NCBI GenBank assembly: GCA_934438075.1
Contig: CAKSBF010000003.1
Location: forward strand, 141,950 to 205,949
DNA from: an uncultured Clostridia bacterium
Lineage (GTDB): Bacteria > Bacillota > Clostridia > UBA1381 > UBA9506
DNA length: 64,000 nucleotides
Direction: 5' to 3'
Position 1 is the first letter of the stretch; the number at the start of each line of letters is the position of its first letter. This document shows positions 1-9,734 of this stretch, piece by piece. The notes beneath the pieces are model-generated. The model was given only the letters and a program-made list of their open reading frames with translations, had not been told where the DNA came from and ran no database searches. The position numbers were made by a program, and so were the translations under genes.

Positions 1-1466
1 TAAGTACCAATTTCGTTCTTCAAATTGTTGGCAACCTCCAGTTCACTGTCTGAATATTTTAACGTTGCCAGCGTACGGCTCGTATCACCCTTTTTCCAAA
101 CATCAATAGCATCTTTCTGGCTGCCTGTCATAAACTGGTCAAAATAGTAGATACTTTGTTCAAATGCATATGAGCCAGGTACAGCATAGCGTGACAGTGC
201 TTCCTGCATAGATAATCCGTTCGGATTCTTGGTGATTAATTCTGTATAAGTAGGAATACCGTCCTCCATGGTGTAACTTTCACCCTCTATACCGAAATTA
301 AAGAGCAAATGCCCATCTTCACCATAAGCATAATTGCACCATTTAGCAGCCAGTGCCGGATCTTTACATTTAGACGTAATCGCTATGCCTATATTAATTA
401 CATTTTCCACATATTTTGACGGCATAGCATAACCGTTTGAACCATCAGTTGACAGCCACGGAATCGCCACAATGGAAAACTCAGGATTAATCGATGCCAT
501 TGCGGTCTCCAGCGTACCTAACACACCTGCTGCACGTCCGTACCATGCGCCCGCTTGCTCGTTTACAGCTTTGGAACGGAATTGGGTTGCATCACAAGTC
601 AGGTAATCCGGATCAATCAGCCCTTCCTGATACCATTGCGCCATGGTCTTTAAATATTCTTTATATTCCGGCTGAAGCCAACCGCATTTTACAGTACCAT
701 TCTCCTGATAAAAATCAGATATTCCCCACCAGTTCATTGCCTGATCTATAGCAGAGAGCTTTTTATCAGAAATTAACGGTATTTCATCTGCTGTTCCATT
801 GCCGTTCGGATCCTTTTCCTTAAATGCTTTCAGTACAGAATGCATATTGTCTACCGTCTTTGGAACCTGAAGATTCAGTTTTTCCAACCAGTCTTTACGA
901 ATCTGAAAACCTTCAAATACTCTCAGCTTTTCATTGGAACGAATAAACGGGAAATAATAGATGTGTTTATCAACATCTACCAAATTTTCATAAACGCTGT
1001 TGTCTTTCTTTAAAACATTCAGAAAGTCGGGTGCATTCTCTGCTATCAGATTGTCCAAAAAAATCAGCTGACCGTCCACCGCATATTTATATGTTCCGCC
1101 GAGATTGTCCCAATTGGTGTAAATCATGTCCGGGATATCATTGGAAGCAAACAAAAGACTCAGTTTTTCTGCCGAAACCGTTTGATACTCCATCTGTACA
1201 CCTGTACGCTTTTCCATTTCTTTAAATGCCTCTACATCACCTAGACCAAGAGTTTGACCCATCGAAGTGACTGAAACCGTTGATGCCATTGTCATCTTTA
1301 CCGGCGGATTTGCAAGCGGAAGCGTTACCGCCTGCGGAGATGCGCTTAAAAGCTGTTCCATGCCAATTTCTCCAGAAGAATTTGCATTTTTATCCTTCCC
1401 GCTGCAGCCGCTGAACGCCGAAATTGTTAATGCCGCTGCCAATAATGCTGCGATTTGCTTTTTCAT
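1..1466 (-). CDS. Extracellular solute-binding lipoprotein of a carbohydrate ABC importer (C-terminus cut off by the window edge)
   Basis: This is the substrate-binding component of the importer whose two permeases lie just upstream. The reading frame is open from the ATG at 1466 to base 1, so at least 488 residues are present and the stop lies outside the window. The N-terminus is a lipoprotein signal: basic start, hydrophobic stretch and a lipobox ending Phe-Ser-Gly-Cys with the modified Cys at residue 21, followed by a polar Ser/Asn/Lys linker. The remainder has the look of the large YtcQ/LipO-type binding proteins of Clostridia and Bacilli. GGAGGG lies just before the start (complement of 1471-1477). 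It starts 40 bases after the second permease, so it is the last visible gene of the unit. The substrate is not readable from sequence; an oligosaccharide is likely. Confidence 0.88.
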   Translation of the reverse strand, partial: MKKQIAALLAAALTISAFSGCSGKDKNANSSGEIGMEQLLSASPQAVTLPLANPPVKMTMASTVSVTSMGQTLGLGDVEAFKEMEKRTGVQMEYQTVSAEKLSLLFASNDIPDMIYTNWDNLGGTYKYAVDGQLIFLDNLIAENAPDFLNVLKKDNSVYENLVDVDKHIYYFPFIRSNEKLRVFEGFQIRKDWLEKLNLQVPKTVDNMHSVLKAFKEKDPNGNGTADEIPLISDKKLSAIDQAMNWWGISDFYQENGTVKCGWLQPEYKEYLKTMAQWYQEGLIDPDYLTCDATQFRSKAVNEQAGAWYGRAAGVLGTLETAMASINPEFSIVAIPWLSTDGSNGYAMPSKYVENVINIGIAITSKCKDPALAAKWCNYAYGEDGHLLFNFGIEGESYTMEDGIPTYTELITKNPNGLSMQEALSRYAVPGSYAFEQSIYYFDQFMTGSQKDAIDVWKKGDTSRTLATLKYSDSELEVANNLKNEIGT

Positions 1467-1506
1467 AAAAGCCCTCCGTTCTTTTTTAGTATTGCAATTT
1501 ATCGTT

Positions 1507-2385
1507 TTATTCCTTAACCGCACCAATCATAACACCTTTAACAAAGTATTTTTGTACAAAAGGATATACACATAAAATCGGAACCGTTGCCACTACAATC
1601 GTTGCATATTTAATACTCTCTGCAATCGGCATTTTATCCGCCGAATAATCCTGTGATGCAGCGCTGACCTCATTTAAAATAAGAATTTCACGCAAGAACA
1701 ACTGTATCGGATATTTACCGCGGTCGGACAAATAAATCATTTCATTAAACCAAGAATTCCAATGACTTACCGCATAATAAAGTGCCAGTACAGCAATAAT
1801 CGGTCCGGACAATGGCACCATAATGGAAAACAAAATTTTCAATTCACCGGCACCGTCTATCCTTGCCGATTCCTCCAATGATACCGGGATCGTCTGAAAA
1901 TAGGTACGTGCCATAATCATGTTGTAAGTATTTACCGCCACGACCAAAATAATGGCAAACCTCGTATTCAGCAAATTTAAACCTTTTACCACCAAATACA
2001 GAGGAACCAGTCCCCCGCTGATAAACATTGTAAGCGTGACGTACAGATTCAACAAACGTTTCAGGCACAGCCGTTTTCTCGAAAGTACATAAGCGCCCAT
2101 TACCGTCAGAACAATGTTCACGCAGGTACCTACACCTACATAAAACAAAGTGTTGAGATAGCCTGTGAGAATTTCATGATTTACAAACACCGAACGATAT
2201 GCCTCAAATTGTATGCCGTGGGGCCAAAGCATAAAACCGCCTGCTGCCGCCAGCGCTGTTGGTTCGCTTAACGATGCCACAAGGCAATAGTAAATAGGAT
2301 ACAGACAAAGGAGCGCCATTAAAAGAAGCACAGCCGTATTGCAGGTATCAAAAATAATATCACTTGTTTTTAATTTTTGCTTCAT
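1507..2385 (-). CDS. Carbohydrate ABC transporter permease, MalG/LplC/YtcP type
   Basis: Inner-membrane permease with six predicted helices. The cytoplasmic coupling (EAA) loop is clear about 90 residues before the C-terminus: Glu-Glu-Ser-Ala then Ile-Asp-Gly-Ala-Gly. This loop docks onto a shared sugar-importer ATPase, which is not encoded in the window; such importers commonly use a distant MsmX-like ATPase. A longer frame opens at 2418, but AAGGAGG (complement of 2394-2400) sits 8 bases before the ATG at 2385, which I take as the start (292 residues). The preceding permease stops at 2399, so the genes are tightly coupled. The partner is the MalF-like permease upstream. Confidence 0.92.
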   Translation of the reverse strand: MKQKLKTSDIIFDTCNTAVLLLMALLCLYPIYYCLVASLSEPTALAAAGGFMLWPHGIQFEAYRSVFVNHEILTGYLNTLFYVGVGTCVNIVLTVMGAYVLSRKRLCLKRLLNLYVTLTMFISGGLVPLYLVVKGLNLLNTRFAIILVVAVNTYNMIMARTYFQTIPVSLEESARIDGAGELKILFSIMVPLSGPIIAVLALYYAVSHWNSWFNEMIYLSDRGKYPIQLFLREILILNEVSAASQDYSADKMPIAESIKYATIVVATVPILCVYPFVQKYFVKGVMIGAVKE

Positions 2386-2398
2386 TTTCATTTCCTCC

Positions 2399-3358
2399 TT
2401 ACCACAAGCTTGTTTCACTCACCCGGCGACTGATACAGTTTGCAGTACATAAGATAATCAGATTGACCACCATATTAAACAGGTTGACAGCCGTCGAATA
2501 GCCATAATCGGGATAAGTACCGAAACCCAGCTTATACACATAAGAAGAAATAATCTCAGATTTCGCCAGCACCAAATCATTTGACATGAGGATAATCTTT
2601 TCGTATCCTACGGACATGACCTTACCCAACTGCATAATGAACAGCACCGTTGCGGTGGGTAAAATGCCGGCAAAGGTGATGTGATACATTTTCCGGAACC
2701 GTCCTGCTCCATCAATTTCCGCCGCTTCATATAAATCCTGGCTAATGCCGCTGATTGCTGCCAGATAGATAATAGAACCCCATCCGATTTGCTGCCATAC
2801 ACCGGAACCTACATACATTGCCGTAAAATAATTTTCCTCCATCATGAAGGCAATTCGCTCCAAACCCATCATTGCGCGAATATTATTTACCAAACCGTCA
2901 CGAGCAAAAAAATCGGTAATCAAGCCTATTGCCACAACCAACGAAATAAAATGCGGCAAATAGCTGATAGTTTGCACCGTTTTCTTAAACCATTGTACCC
3001 TTACCTCATTAAGCATGAGCGCCAAAAGAATCGGCGCCGGGAAGTTAAATAAGATAGAACACAAACTGATACGGATTGTATTCCAGAGGATTCTGCCAAA
3101 ATTGTAGTTATTAAAAAATTTAACAAAGTTGTCAACGCCTATCCACTGACTGCCCCAGATTCCGTATACCGGCGAATATTTTTTAAACGCCAGAACAATT
3201 CCGCTCAGCGGAAAATAGCAAAATATCAGATAGTACAGAAACACCGGCAGAAACAGGGCATATAACGCCCGCTCCTGATACAGTCTCTTGCCAAAATCGG
3301 CAAGCTTGTTTCTTTTTTTATACTTTTCTGAAGATTTAATCATAGCCTTTGATTGCAT
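2399..3358 (-). CDS. Carbohydrate ABC transporter permease, MalF/LplB type
   Basis: First permease of the importer, 319 residues. After a basic cytoplasmic N-terminus the protein has about six hydrophobic helices. The EAA loop reads Glu-Ala-Ala-Glu-Ile-Asp-Gly-Ala-Gly roughly 100 residues from the end. A TTG three bases further out is possible, but the ATG at 3358 has GGAGGG 9 bases upstream (complement of 3368-3375). It follows the SLH-like gene by about 20 bases and is followed by the second permease, so all are probably one transcript. LplB/LplC-type permeases usually import di- or oligosaccharides; the actual substrate is unknown. Confidence 0.92.
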   Translation of the reverse strand: MQSKAMIKSSEKYKKRNKLADFGKRLYQERALYALFLPVFLYYLIFCYFPLSGIVLAFKKYSPVYGIWGSQWIGVDNFVKFFNNYNFGRILWNTIRISLCSILFNFPAPILLALMLNEVRVQWFKKTVQTISYLPHFISLVVAIGLITDFFARDGLVNNIRAMMGLERIAFMMEENYFTAMYVGSGVWQQIGWGSIIYLAAISGISQDLYEAAEIDGAGRFRKMYHITFAGILPTATVLFIMQLGKVMSVGYEKIILMSNDLVLAKSEIISSYVYKLGFGTYPDYGYSTAVNLFNMVVNLIILCTANCISRRVSETSLW

Positions 3359-3379
3359 CAATGTGTTCTCCCTCCATTT

Positions 3380-5953
3380 TTAATCACTGATAATCGTAAT
3401 AAATTTTACAGTTCCGCTCTGCGAGAGAATAAACACCTTAGAAGGATCTCCTGCGCCGTATTCGCCCGAAATGACAGAATCAATGCTTCCCTGCCGATAT
3501 ACCTTTTTCTTCGTATCATAAATAAAATAATTATCAAAGCCCTTATTGTCCGTTCCGCTTACTGCCTCGGCCGATGCCGGAACAATGCTCGAGACCCTGC
3601 CCGCACCGCTCACCTCGCATATAATCTCATTTACGAGATATTTACGCAGATTTGTCATAACGCCGTCTCTGACTTGGCTAACGCTTGCAAACAATTTTGT
3701 ATTTTCATAATCAGCTGTATCATAAAAACTTTCTGATAATACAGAATAGTCCATAACCTTACGCGCCAGGCCAATTTCGCCGTCCCAGTTCAGCACAAAC
3801 TGAACGACATCTCCTTTTTCTACAGTAGACAATACATTAAATACACTTTGTATCTGTGCCGCTGATAGGGTAACATTTTTCCCTTCACACAAACCCTCCA
3901 GCTTATATGTACTTTCCTCCCCATTGTAAACCTGCCGAACGGAATTAACTGCTAAAAATTTTGAAGAAGAACCAAAGCCGATGGATATTGGCTGAGATAC
4001 ATCCATCTCCACTGTTATCGCACGTACTTTTCCGTTTTGATCATCCAGATCATAGCCCGTAACCAAATAATCTTCATCATCAAACAGCGGAAACGTGTTA
4101 AAATACTCTTCTTCTAAACCGCTTTTCGGGATAAAAAATACCGCGGTTTGACCTTTGCTGCACGCAAACGGCGTTAAGCTTTTCTCATCATAATCCGTAA
4201 ATCCAAAATCATTTTCCACATAAGTTCTCGTTCCTTGTTCTCCATATACCGGAGCATAGTCAATGCGGCTAATTTCGTTTTTAGAATTTACGCTGATCGT
4301 TGCTACCGTTTCCGTTTGTAAAACCGCCATAATATCATCAGAATTTTTAAGCCGGTTTCCATCAATCGTTACGCTGCTTGCAACATCATACGAGACAAAG
4401 CCGCCGTCACGAGTAAATACACGCAGCATTGGTTGCTGTGATACTCCCTTTCGCCGATCAGCACCGCTTATGTAAACGTAACTTTCCACGCCTTCTCTGG
4501 CATCATAAATCCTACCCCATAAATCTACATAAAAGCTTCCGCTTGTCCCTGCATCAACATTGCCTAAAGTTCCTGCCAAAGAATAGGTCTGTTCATCCAC
4601 TGCTATTTTTAAATCTGCCGCATTATATTCTGTTACCGTACCGTTCAAAGGTTTTGCCAGCCGATAAACAGCGGCATATCTCATATCCTGACTGACAATA
4701 ACCGATACAGCATCTCCCTTGTGAAGATTTTCAAGCGCAATGCGTTCTCCCGTCTCATCGTAAAAATCATAGATATAGTCATTATTGCCTATCTCAAAAC
4801 TCATGCTATTTCTTGAGTATATCGCATTACTCTCAAACGCTATAAAATCCTGTTCCGGGTAACATTGTTTAATTACATAACTTTCTATCTGCGTAATCAA
4901 CATGACATCATATATGTCATCTGCATCGTTATCAATTAAAGAGACACGGTTGTTCCTTAAATCTCCATCTGTAACCGGTCTGCCCAATGGTCGGTTATTA
5001 AACATGATTAAAGCCGAGTCTGCAATGCTGAATGTCTCCGTTTTTACGTCCGAGGTTCCCGGAGTATATTTCAACCCGTCTCCTGCAACCTTTTTTTCAG
5101 CCGATTCTTCCAAAAAAACCGAAGAATTTTTTTGATGCGGTGCAATCCATGAAATGGTACCGTAATCTGTGCCGTCTTCATAATCAGCATAAAATCCCAC
5201 TCGTGAGCCGACATATTTTTCCGCACCGCTGTTGCCTGCCGCAAATACCACGCCATCAATCATAACCTCGCCATCTTTCACCGATGCACCGGTTAATGAA
5301 ACTGCATGGCTTGCCTCCACAATTCCCTCCTGATATTTTCTATCAGCCAAAGCCAACAGCATATTCATCAGGTTATTGTCTTTATCCACCATGTATCTGC
5401 CATCTGAAGAATAATTTTCGCTGACGCAAAGATCTGTTTCCAACGCATTGCTGATAATTGCATAAGCGTCCGCGCGTACCAGAGTTTCTTTTGCAGAAGC
5501 GGATACGTTTTTATAAAGTCCGATTTTGACACCAACGCCATACTGCTCCGACATATTTTCCTGCGCAGTAACATCATATCCGAGCGCGGCAACCGTCATA
5601 ACCACTGCATTTTCAACAGTAATACTCTGATGAGCTGTCACAGCTGACGGCAGTGAACGATAAAACCGAAGCTGTTCTGCCAGGGTGATATAACCTTGCG
5701 CCCAATCTCCGTCGGAGTATGATTGTGCTGCCTCATCCAAACCTAGCGCCCGAATCAGCATGGCGCTGTATTGCGCGCAGGTAACTTCCTCTGCCAGCGG
5801 TTTTGATTCTCTAATAATGCCGAAATTAAGCATTTTTTCTTCTGCGCTCTCTCCCGTTTTCCTGACCGCAGCAAATCCGCTTATACTGCTTATTGTGAGT
5901 AAAACTGCCAAAATTGCGGAGCATGATTTCTTCGCAGCTTTGAGCATTGTCAT
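3380..5953 (-). CDS. Secreted protein with degenerate SLH N-terminus and long beta-rich body
   Basis: An 857-residue exported protein. Residues 1-28 form a signal peptide (basic start, hydrophobic core, Gly-Phe-Ala-Ala cleavage region). Residues about 40-190 resemble three weak S-layer-homology repeats, with spaced Ala-Leu-Gly and Arg-Ala-Asp-Ala-like signatures. The rest is Ser/Thr/Asp-rich with many short beta-strand-like segments and no catalytic motif that I recognise. The order of landmarks matches the 751-residue SLH protein at 37598-39853, so the two are probable paralogues. It is the first gene of the importer unit, with its own promoter and an AAAGGAG site 9 bases before the ATG. Inferred role: wall-anchored protein serving or scaffolding the importer. 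No function is demonstrated. Confidence 0.8.
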   Translation of the reverse strand: MTMLKAAKKSCSAILAVLLTISSISGFAAVRKTGESAEEKMLNFGIIRESKPLAEEVTCAQYSAMLIRALGLDEAAQSYSDGDWAQGYITLAEQLRFYRSLPSAVTAHQSITVENAVVMTVAALGYDVTAQENMSEQYGVGVKIGLYKNVSASAKETLVRADAYAIISNALETDLCVSENYSSDGRYMVDKDNNLMNMLLALADRKYQEGIVEASHAVSLTGASVKDGEVMIDGVVFAAGNSGAEKYVGSRVGFYADYEDGTDYGTISWIAPHQKNSSVFLEESAEKKVAGDGLKYTPGTSDVKTETFSIADSALIMFNNRPLGRPVTDGDLRNNRVSLIDNDADDIYDVMLITQIESYVIKQCYPEQDFIAFESNAIYSRNSMSFEIGNNDYIYDFYDETGERIALENLHKGDAVSVIVSQDMRYAAVYRLAKPLNGTVTEYNAADLKIAVDEQTYSLAGTLGNVDAGTSGSFYVDLWGRIYDAREGVESYVYISGADRRKGVSQQPMLRVFTRDGGFVSYDVASSVTIDGNRLKNSDDIMAVLQTETVATISVNSKNEISRIDYAPVYGEQGTRTYVENDFGFTDYDEKSLTPFACSKGQTAVFFIPKSGLEEEYFNTFPLFDDEDYLVTGYDLDDQNGKVRAITVEMDVSQPISIGFGSSSKFLAVNSVRQVYNGEESTYKLEGLCEGKNVTLSAAQIQSVFNVLSTVEKGDVVQFVLNWDGEIGLARKVMDYSVLSESFYDTADYENTKLFASVSQVRDGVMTNLRKYLVNEIICEVSGAGRVSSIVPASAEAVSGTDNKGFDNYFIYDTKKKVYRQGSIDSVISGEYGAGDPSKVFILSQSGTVKFITIISD

Positions 5954-6012
5954 ATTCTCGTACTCCTTTCCGGTTAATAATGTTAATATTGTAGCTTAAT
6001 CATCATACTATC

Positions 6013-6041
6013 ATAATACATTTTTCTTTTGGTTGCTTCAA
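6013..6041 (-). promoter_or_regulatory. Sigma-A-type promoter for the SLH/importer unit
   Basis: On the minus strand, TTGAAG (complement of 6036-6041) is separated by 17 bases from TATTAT (complement of 6013-6018). It lies about 60 bases before the SLH-like gene start and after the terminator of the two-component genes, so the importer has its own transcript. Imperfect boxes would fit activation by the adjacent AraC-type response regulator. Confidence 0.6.
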
Positions 6042-6094
6042 GTAAGTTTTTTAAGCAAAAGTGTCAAATTTTTAAGATATTAAATCTAAAACAT

Positions 6095-6136
6095 AAAAAA
6101 GAACTGCAAAATGCATCTCTATGCATTCCGCAGTTC
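6095..6136 (-). terminator. Rho-independent terminator after the two-component genes
   Basis: A hairpin spans 6101-6136 (GAACTGC and ATGCAT arms, AGAG loop) and on the minus strand runs into six Ts (complement of 6095-6100). It sits 16 bases after the response-regulator stop. Confidence 0.85.
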
Positions 6137-6151
6137 CCAAGCTTTTACTGG

Positions 6152-7678
6152 CTAGTGTTTTTCTTTTCTATATTCCAACGGCATCTTTCCATACCGCTCT
6201 TTAAACGCCCGATTCATACTGCGGATGTTTTTAAAGCCTGTCTTTTCCGCTATCTCCGTTGGACGCAGGTTGGTAGCTGTCAACAATTTGCAAACGTTTT
6301 CCAGCCGCAAACCGGTCAAATATTCCTTAAAATTTTGCTGTGTATGCTTTTTAAAAAAAGCACTGAAATAAAACGGATTCATATATACATGATTCGCAAC
6401 ACTTTCCAATGTAATATTTTCATTGCAGTGCTCCCGAATAAATTCCTTACTGCGTAATATTGCATCAGAGCCGGACGATGTTTTTTCACGCAGCGCCTCT
6501 TTCAGGCACATAATGCACATCTCTGCCTCATCACGTGCATTTTTAAAGCGCTGTGCACCTCCTATCTTCTCTGATGTTTCTGCAAAAATACCATGTACTT
6601 TTTCTGCAAACACTTCCTCTTCATTCATTTCCAATACTTCTTCGCGCAGTTTATTTAAAACTGACAGAAGGTATGTGCGTGTAATGTTCGGCTCACCATA
6701 ACTAATTTTACAAATACGATTCATCGCGCTGCGCACTGTTGTTTGCAGCTCCTCCGTTCCGGATTCATAAAGCGTCTGCTTCAAATTTTTCTCAATCACG
6801 CCAAGTTCGTCTATACCACTGCCGTCTGCCTTTGCAGGAATTTTTTCGCTGTCAATAATATCCAAGTTTTCACAATAAAAACATAAATCCTGCAATACCT
6901 CCGCGCTTTCATATGATTTTGGAATATCTGACATGCCGCATACCGACTTTCCAACAATTACCACCGTACCCTGTCCGGTCTCTCCATAAAGCATCTCTCC
7001 GATTTCTCTGGCAATGCGTAAAATTTCTCTTCTTCTGTTTTCTTCATGATTAATCAGTACACAAATCGCTTTTCCCCGTTCAAATACAATATTGCTTCCA
7101 CTGATAAAATCCTTCATTTTAGCAGAAAGCGAAAAACGAATCAATTCGTTTTGCTGTTTGCTTTTTCCAGTTGTATCAAGGTAAATATTCAGCGCCGTGT
7201 AAAATTTCATATGTTCTGACTCCGGTTTCAGCGCTGTCTCTCTCCCCGCATTACCGTCAACCACGCCATAATAAAGCAAACTGTTCTCCCGAGTGCCATC
7301 AGAAGCAGATAAAAGCTTCTTTGCTTTTATAACAGCCTCAAGCATACCCTCACGACTGACCGGTTTGGTGAGGTAATCAACCGCACCGCCGCGCAAAGCA
7401 TCGCGTGCATAAGAAAATTCTGAAAAACCACTGATAAAAATTACCTGCGTGTTCAAATGATTTTCCCGTATATATCGCATAGCCTCAATCCCATTTTTCC
7501 CGGGCATGCTTACATCGGTAATTAAAATATCACAGGGTTCATTCTTTAAACATTGAACAATATCTTCATAACAACCGCAAAGCCCTACAATCTCAATATC
7601 GAGTTCCTTCCAGTCCAGCAGTTTGCTCAAACCCTTCACGATGATTTCCTCATCGTCCGCAATAATCATTTTATACAT
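6152..7678 (-). CDS. Response regulator, YesN type (receiver plus AraC-family DNA-binding domain)
   Basis: A 508-residue cytoplasmic transcription regulator, likely controlling the adjacent importer. The N-terminal receiver has the acidic pair at Asp8/Asp9, the phosphoacceptor at Asp55 (Thr-Asp-Val-Ser-Met-Pro-Gly) and the conserved Lys at 105 (Leu-Thr-Lys-Pro). A linker of about 270 residues leads to two helix-turn-helix motifs in the last 100 residues, with the AraC signature Glu-Ile-Ala-Glu-Lys-Thr-Gly-Phe. The start overlaps the kinase stop by 8 bases, so translation is coupled. YesM/YesN-type pairs in Bacillota usually sit beside, and activate, sugar importer genes. The signal is not readable. 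Confidence 0.93.
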   Translation of the reverse strand: MYKMIIADDEEIIVKGLSKLLDWKELDIEIVGLCGCYEDIVQCLKNEPCDILITDVSMPGKNGIEAMRYIRENHLNTQVIFISGFSEFSYARDALRGGAVDYLTKPVSREGMLEAVIKAKKLLSASDGTRENSLLYYGVVDGNAGRETALKPESEHMKFYTALNIYLDTTGKSKQQNELIRFSLSAKMKDFISGSNIVFERGKAICVLINHEENRRREILRIAREIGEMLYGETGQGTVVIVGKSVCGMSDIPKSYESAEVLQDLCFYCENLDIIDSEKIPAKADGSGIDELGVIEKNLKQTLYESGTEELQTTVRSAMNRICKISYGEPNITRTYLLSVLNKLREEVLEMNEEEVFAEKVHGIFAETSEKIGGAQRFKNARDEAEMCIMCLKEALREKTSSGSDAILRSKEFIREHCNENITLESVANHVYMNPFYFSAFFKKHTQQNFKEYLTGLRLENVCKLLTATNLRPTEIAEKTGFKNIRSMNRAFKERYGKMPLEYRKEKH

Positions 7679-9452
7679 TCGTCTCCTCCTCTCTCTTAAT
7701 GCAAATCTTCACGGAGGTTCCGACATTTTCAATGCTCTCTACCGTCATACTGCTTCTTTCTCCGTAAAACATATTTAAGCGTTCACTGACATTTTTCAAA
7801 CCGATTCCCGAGCCAAACGCCTGCTGCGAAATATTTTCTTTTTCGCCGCCGATTGCCCGGTTAATCTCATTCAGCCGTTCACTGCTCATGCCAACGCCAT
7901 TATCTATAATTTCAATAATATCCGTGTGGTTTTCTGTATAACCTCGCACGGAAACCGATCCGCCTTTTATCTTTAGACCATGAATAACCGCATTTTCCAC
8001 AATAGTTTGGATCGTTAAACGCGGAATCTTTAAATTTTTTACATGATTGCTGACAGAAAGTGCTAATGTTATTCTGCCCCCATAGCGTACATCTATAAGG
8101 CAAAAATACTTTTCAATAATTTTAAGCTCTTCCGACACGTAAACTTCATCAGAAGTATTATCAATTAGATAACGAAACTGTTCTGCCAGCGAACTTATCA
8201 TTTCTGCCACAACATCGTCACCATTGCTGACCGCCTGCATACGAATTACTTCCAGCGTATTATATAAAAAATGCGGTTGAATCTGCGTCTTTAAGGCTGT
8301 CAGTTCCGCATCTTTTTGTTTAATCTGTAAAAGATAGACACGGTTAATATATTCCTTCATACGGCTGAGCATCTCATCAAAGCCATCGGCAATCTGACCG
8401 ATTTCATCCTTGCGGTGCATCTCCACCCTCGCTTCCAGATTTCCCTGCTGCGCTAACCGCATGTTGCTTAAAATGCGGTTAATCGGTTTTGTAAATGCAC
8501 GTGAACCTAAAAACGCTAAGCATAGGCAGGTGAACACACCCACACTGATAATCAAAAAGGTTAGGCGCTTCACCGTGTTAATTTTACCCATTAGATAATC
8601 GTAATCCGTTCCCCCCACCAAAGTCCAGGAAAACCCGGGTATGTTCTGCGTTTTAAAATAGCGCAGTTTATCACCCATCTTGCTGGTCTCTGAGGTTTTA
8701 TGGATCTGATACTCATAAATACGTCTCCCTATCCACGCCTCATTAATGCTGTAAATACAGTCGCCCTCCGAATCCGCTAAATATAAAATACTCAGCATGT
8801 CTTTATTCAGATTATTAAAAAACACTCCTATTGATTCCAGGTATACATCAACAAACATAACACCCAATACTTCCGGTTTTTCCTCTGCATCACCAACATA
8901 AGTAAACCGAGTTACAAAAGAGATTACTTCCGTATCATCGGTATAATAATTCATTTTATGAGGAGAGATAAAATCATCCGTCAAATTACCGGATAAATAA
9001 TCCTGAATAGCCGGGATATAAGCGCAATTATAATTTTTATTAAGCAAACCCGATATCCTTGTGTCGCCATACACCTTATTATCCGTTCCTACAAAAACAA
9101 CACCTTTAACATACGGATTCATGTTAATCGCCGTTCCCGCAATACGATTAATCATTTCTTCTCGCTGTTCGCTGCGGTTATCCCCTTTTTTCTGCGCGAT
9201 CAGATTTTCCGTTAAACCAATTTCGCGGCTTTGTTCATTGATAAAAGAATTAATATCCTTCATATCGTCTGCTACATTAGCAATGCTTCCAACAAGATAA
9301 TTTAACAAATAGTCTACACTGTTCATTGTGTTCTCCACGGTATTCTTTTCATATAAGCCAAACATAGCAAACGCCGAAATAATAATCGGCAGAAAGCCTG
9401 CGGTGATAAAAAAGATAAGATATTTTCTAAAAATACTTCTTTTACGAATCAT
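7671..9452 (-). CDS. Sensor histidine kinase, YesM type
   Basis: Membrane sensor partner of the response regulator. From the ATG at 9452 it is 593 residues: a first helix near residues 10-32, a large extracellular sensor region, a second helix near 296-318, a HAMP segment near 320-370, the phosphoacceptor box Gln-Pro-His-Phe-Leu-Tyr-Asn with His394, and an ATPase domain with an N-box (Glu-Asn-Ala-Val-Ile-His-Gly) and G-boxes (Asp-Asn-Gly-Val-Gly-Met, Gly-Ile-Gly-Leu). A longer frame from a GTG at 9557 would add 35 polar residues with no ribosome site. The chosen ATG has only a weak GGAAAG, so the start is uncertain. Confidence 0.9.
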   Translation of the reverse strand: MIRKRSIFRKYLIFFITAGFLPIIISAFAMFGLYEKNTVENTMNSVDYLLNYLVGSIANVADDMKDINSFINEQSREIGLTENLIAQKKGDNRSEQREEMINRIAGTAINMNPYVKGVVFVGTDNKVYGDTRISGLLNKNYNCAYIPAIQDYLSGNLTDDFISPHKMNYYTDDTEVISFVTRFTYVGDAEEKPEVLGVMFVDVYLESIGVFFNNLNKDMLSILYLADSEGDCIYSINEAWIGRRIYEYQIHKTSETSKMGDKLRYFKTQNIPGFSWTLVGGTDYDYLMGKINTVKRLTFLIISVGVFTCLCLAFLGSRAFTKPINRILSNMRLAQQGNLEARVEMHRKDEIGQIADGFDEMLSRMKEYINRVYLLQIKQKDAELTALKTQIQPHFLYNTLEVIRMQAVSNGDDVVAEMISSLAEQFRYLIDNTSDEVYVSEELKIIEKYFCLIDVRYGGRITLALSVSNHVKNLKIPRLTIQTIVENAVIHGLKIKGGSVSVRGYTENHTDIIEIIDNGVGMSSERLNEINRAIGGEKENISQQAFGSGIGLKNVSERLNMFYGERSSMTVESIENVGTSVKICIKREEETNV

Positions 9453-9593
9453 ACCGCTCGCCCCACTTTCCTTTTCTCTTTCGTATAAAATAACCATACT
9501 CGCCTGCAACAGTGTCTTTGCAGCTTTCCCAACATTCCTTATCATGGCATCAGCCACTCATTTGTTGTTCAAAAAGCTGCTTGGTCTGCAATT

Positions 9594-9622
9594 ATTATAC
9601 AGAAAAAAATTCCGTCTTGCAA
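9594..9622 (-). promoter_or_regulatory. Sigma-A-type promoter for the two-component genes
   Basis: Minus-strand TTGCAA (9617-9622) and TATAAT (9594-9599) are 17 bases apart. Transcription would start near 9587, leaving a leader of about 135 bases to the preferred kinase start, or about 30 to the GTG alternative. Confidence 0.75.
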
Positions 9623-9651
9623 GATATTGAGGAAAATTTTTATAAAAATGC

Positions 9652-9680
9652 TTGATATATTATTTTTAATATTGTAAAAT
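9652..9680 (+). promoter_or_regulatory. Sigma-A-type promoter for the stalk-domain gene
   Basis: TTGATA (9652-9657) and TAAAAT (9675-9680) are 17 bases apart on the plus strand, about 55 bases before the ATG at 9735. It is back to back with the kinase promoter, only about 30 bases away. Confidence 0.65.
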
Positions 9681-9734
9681 ATAACTATACAGCTAAGGCA
9701 GAATATTAGCACAACAAAAAGGAGGAAGATTACC

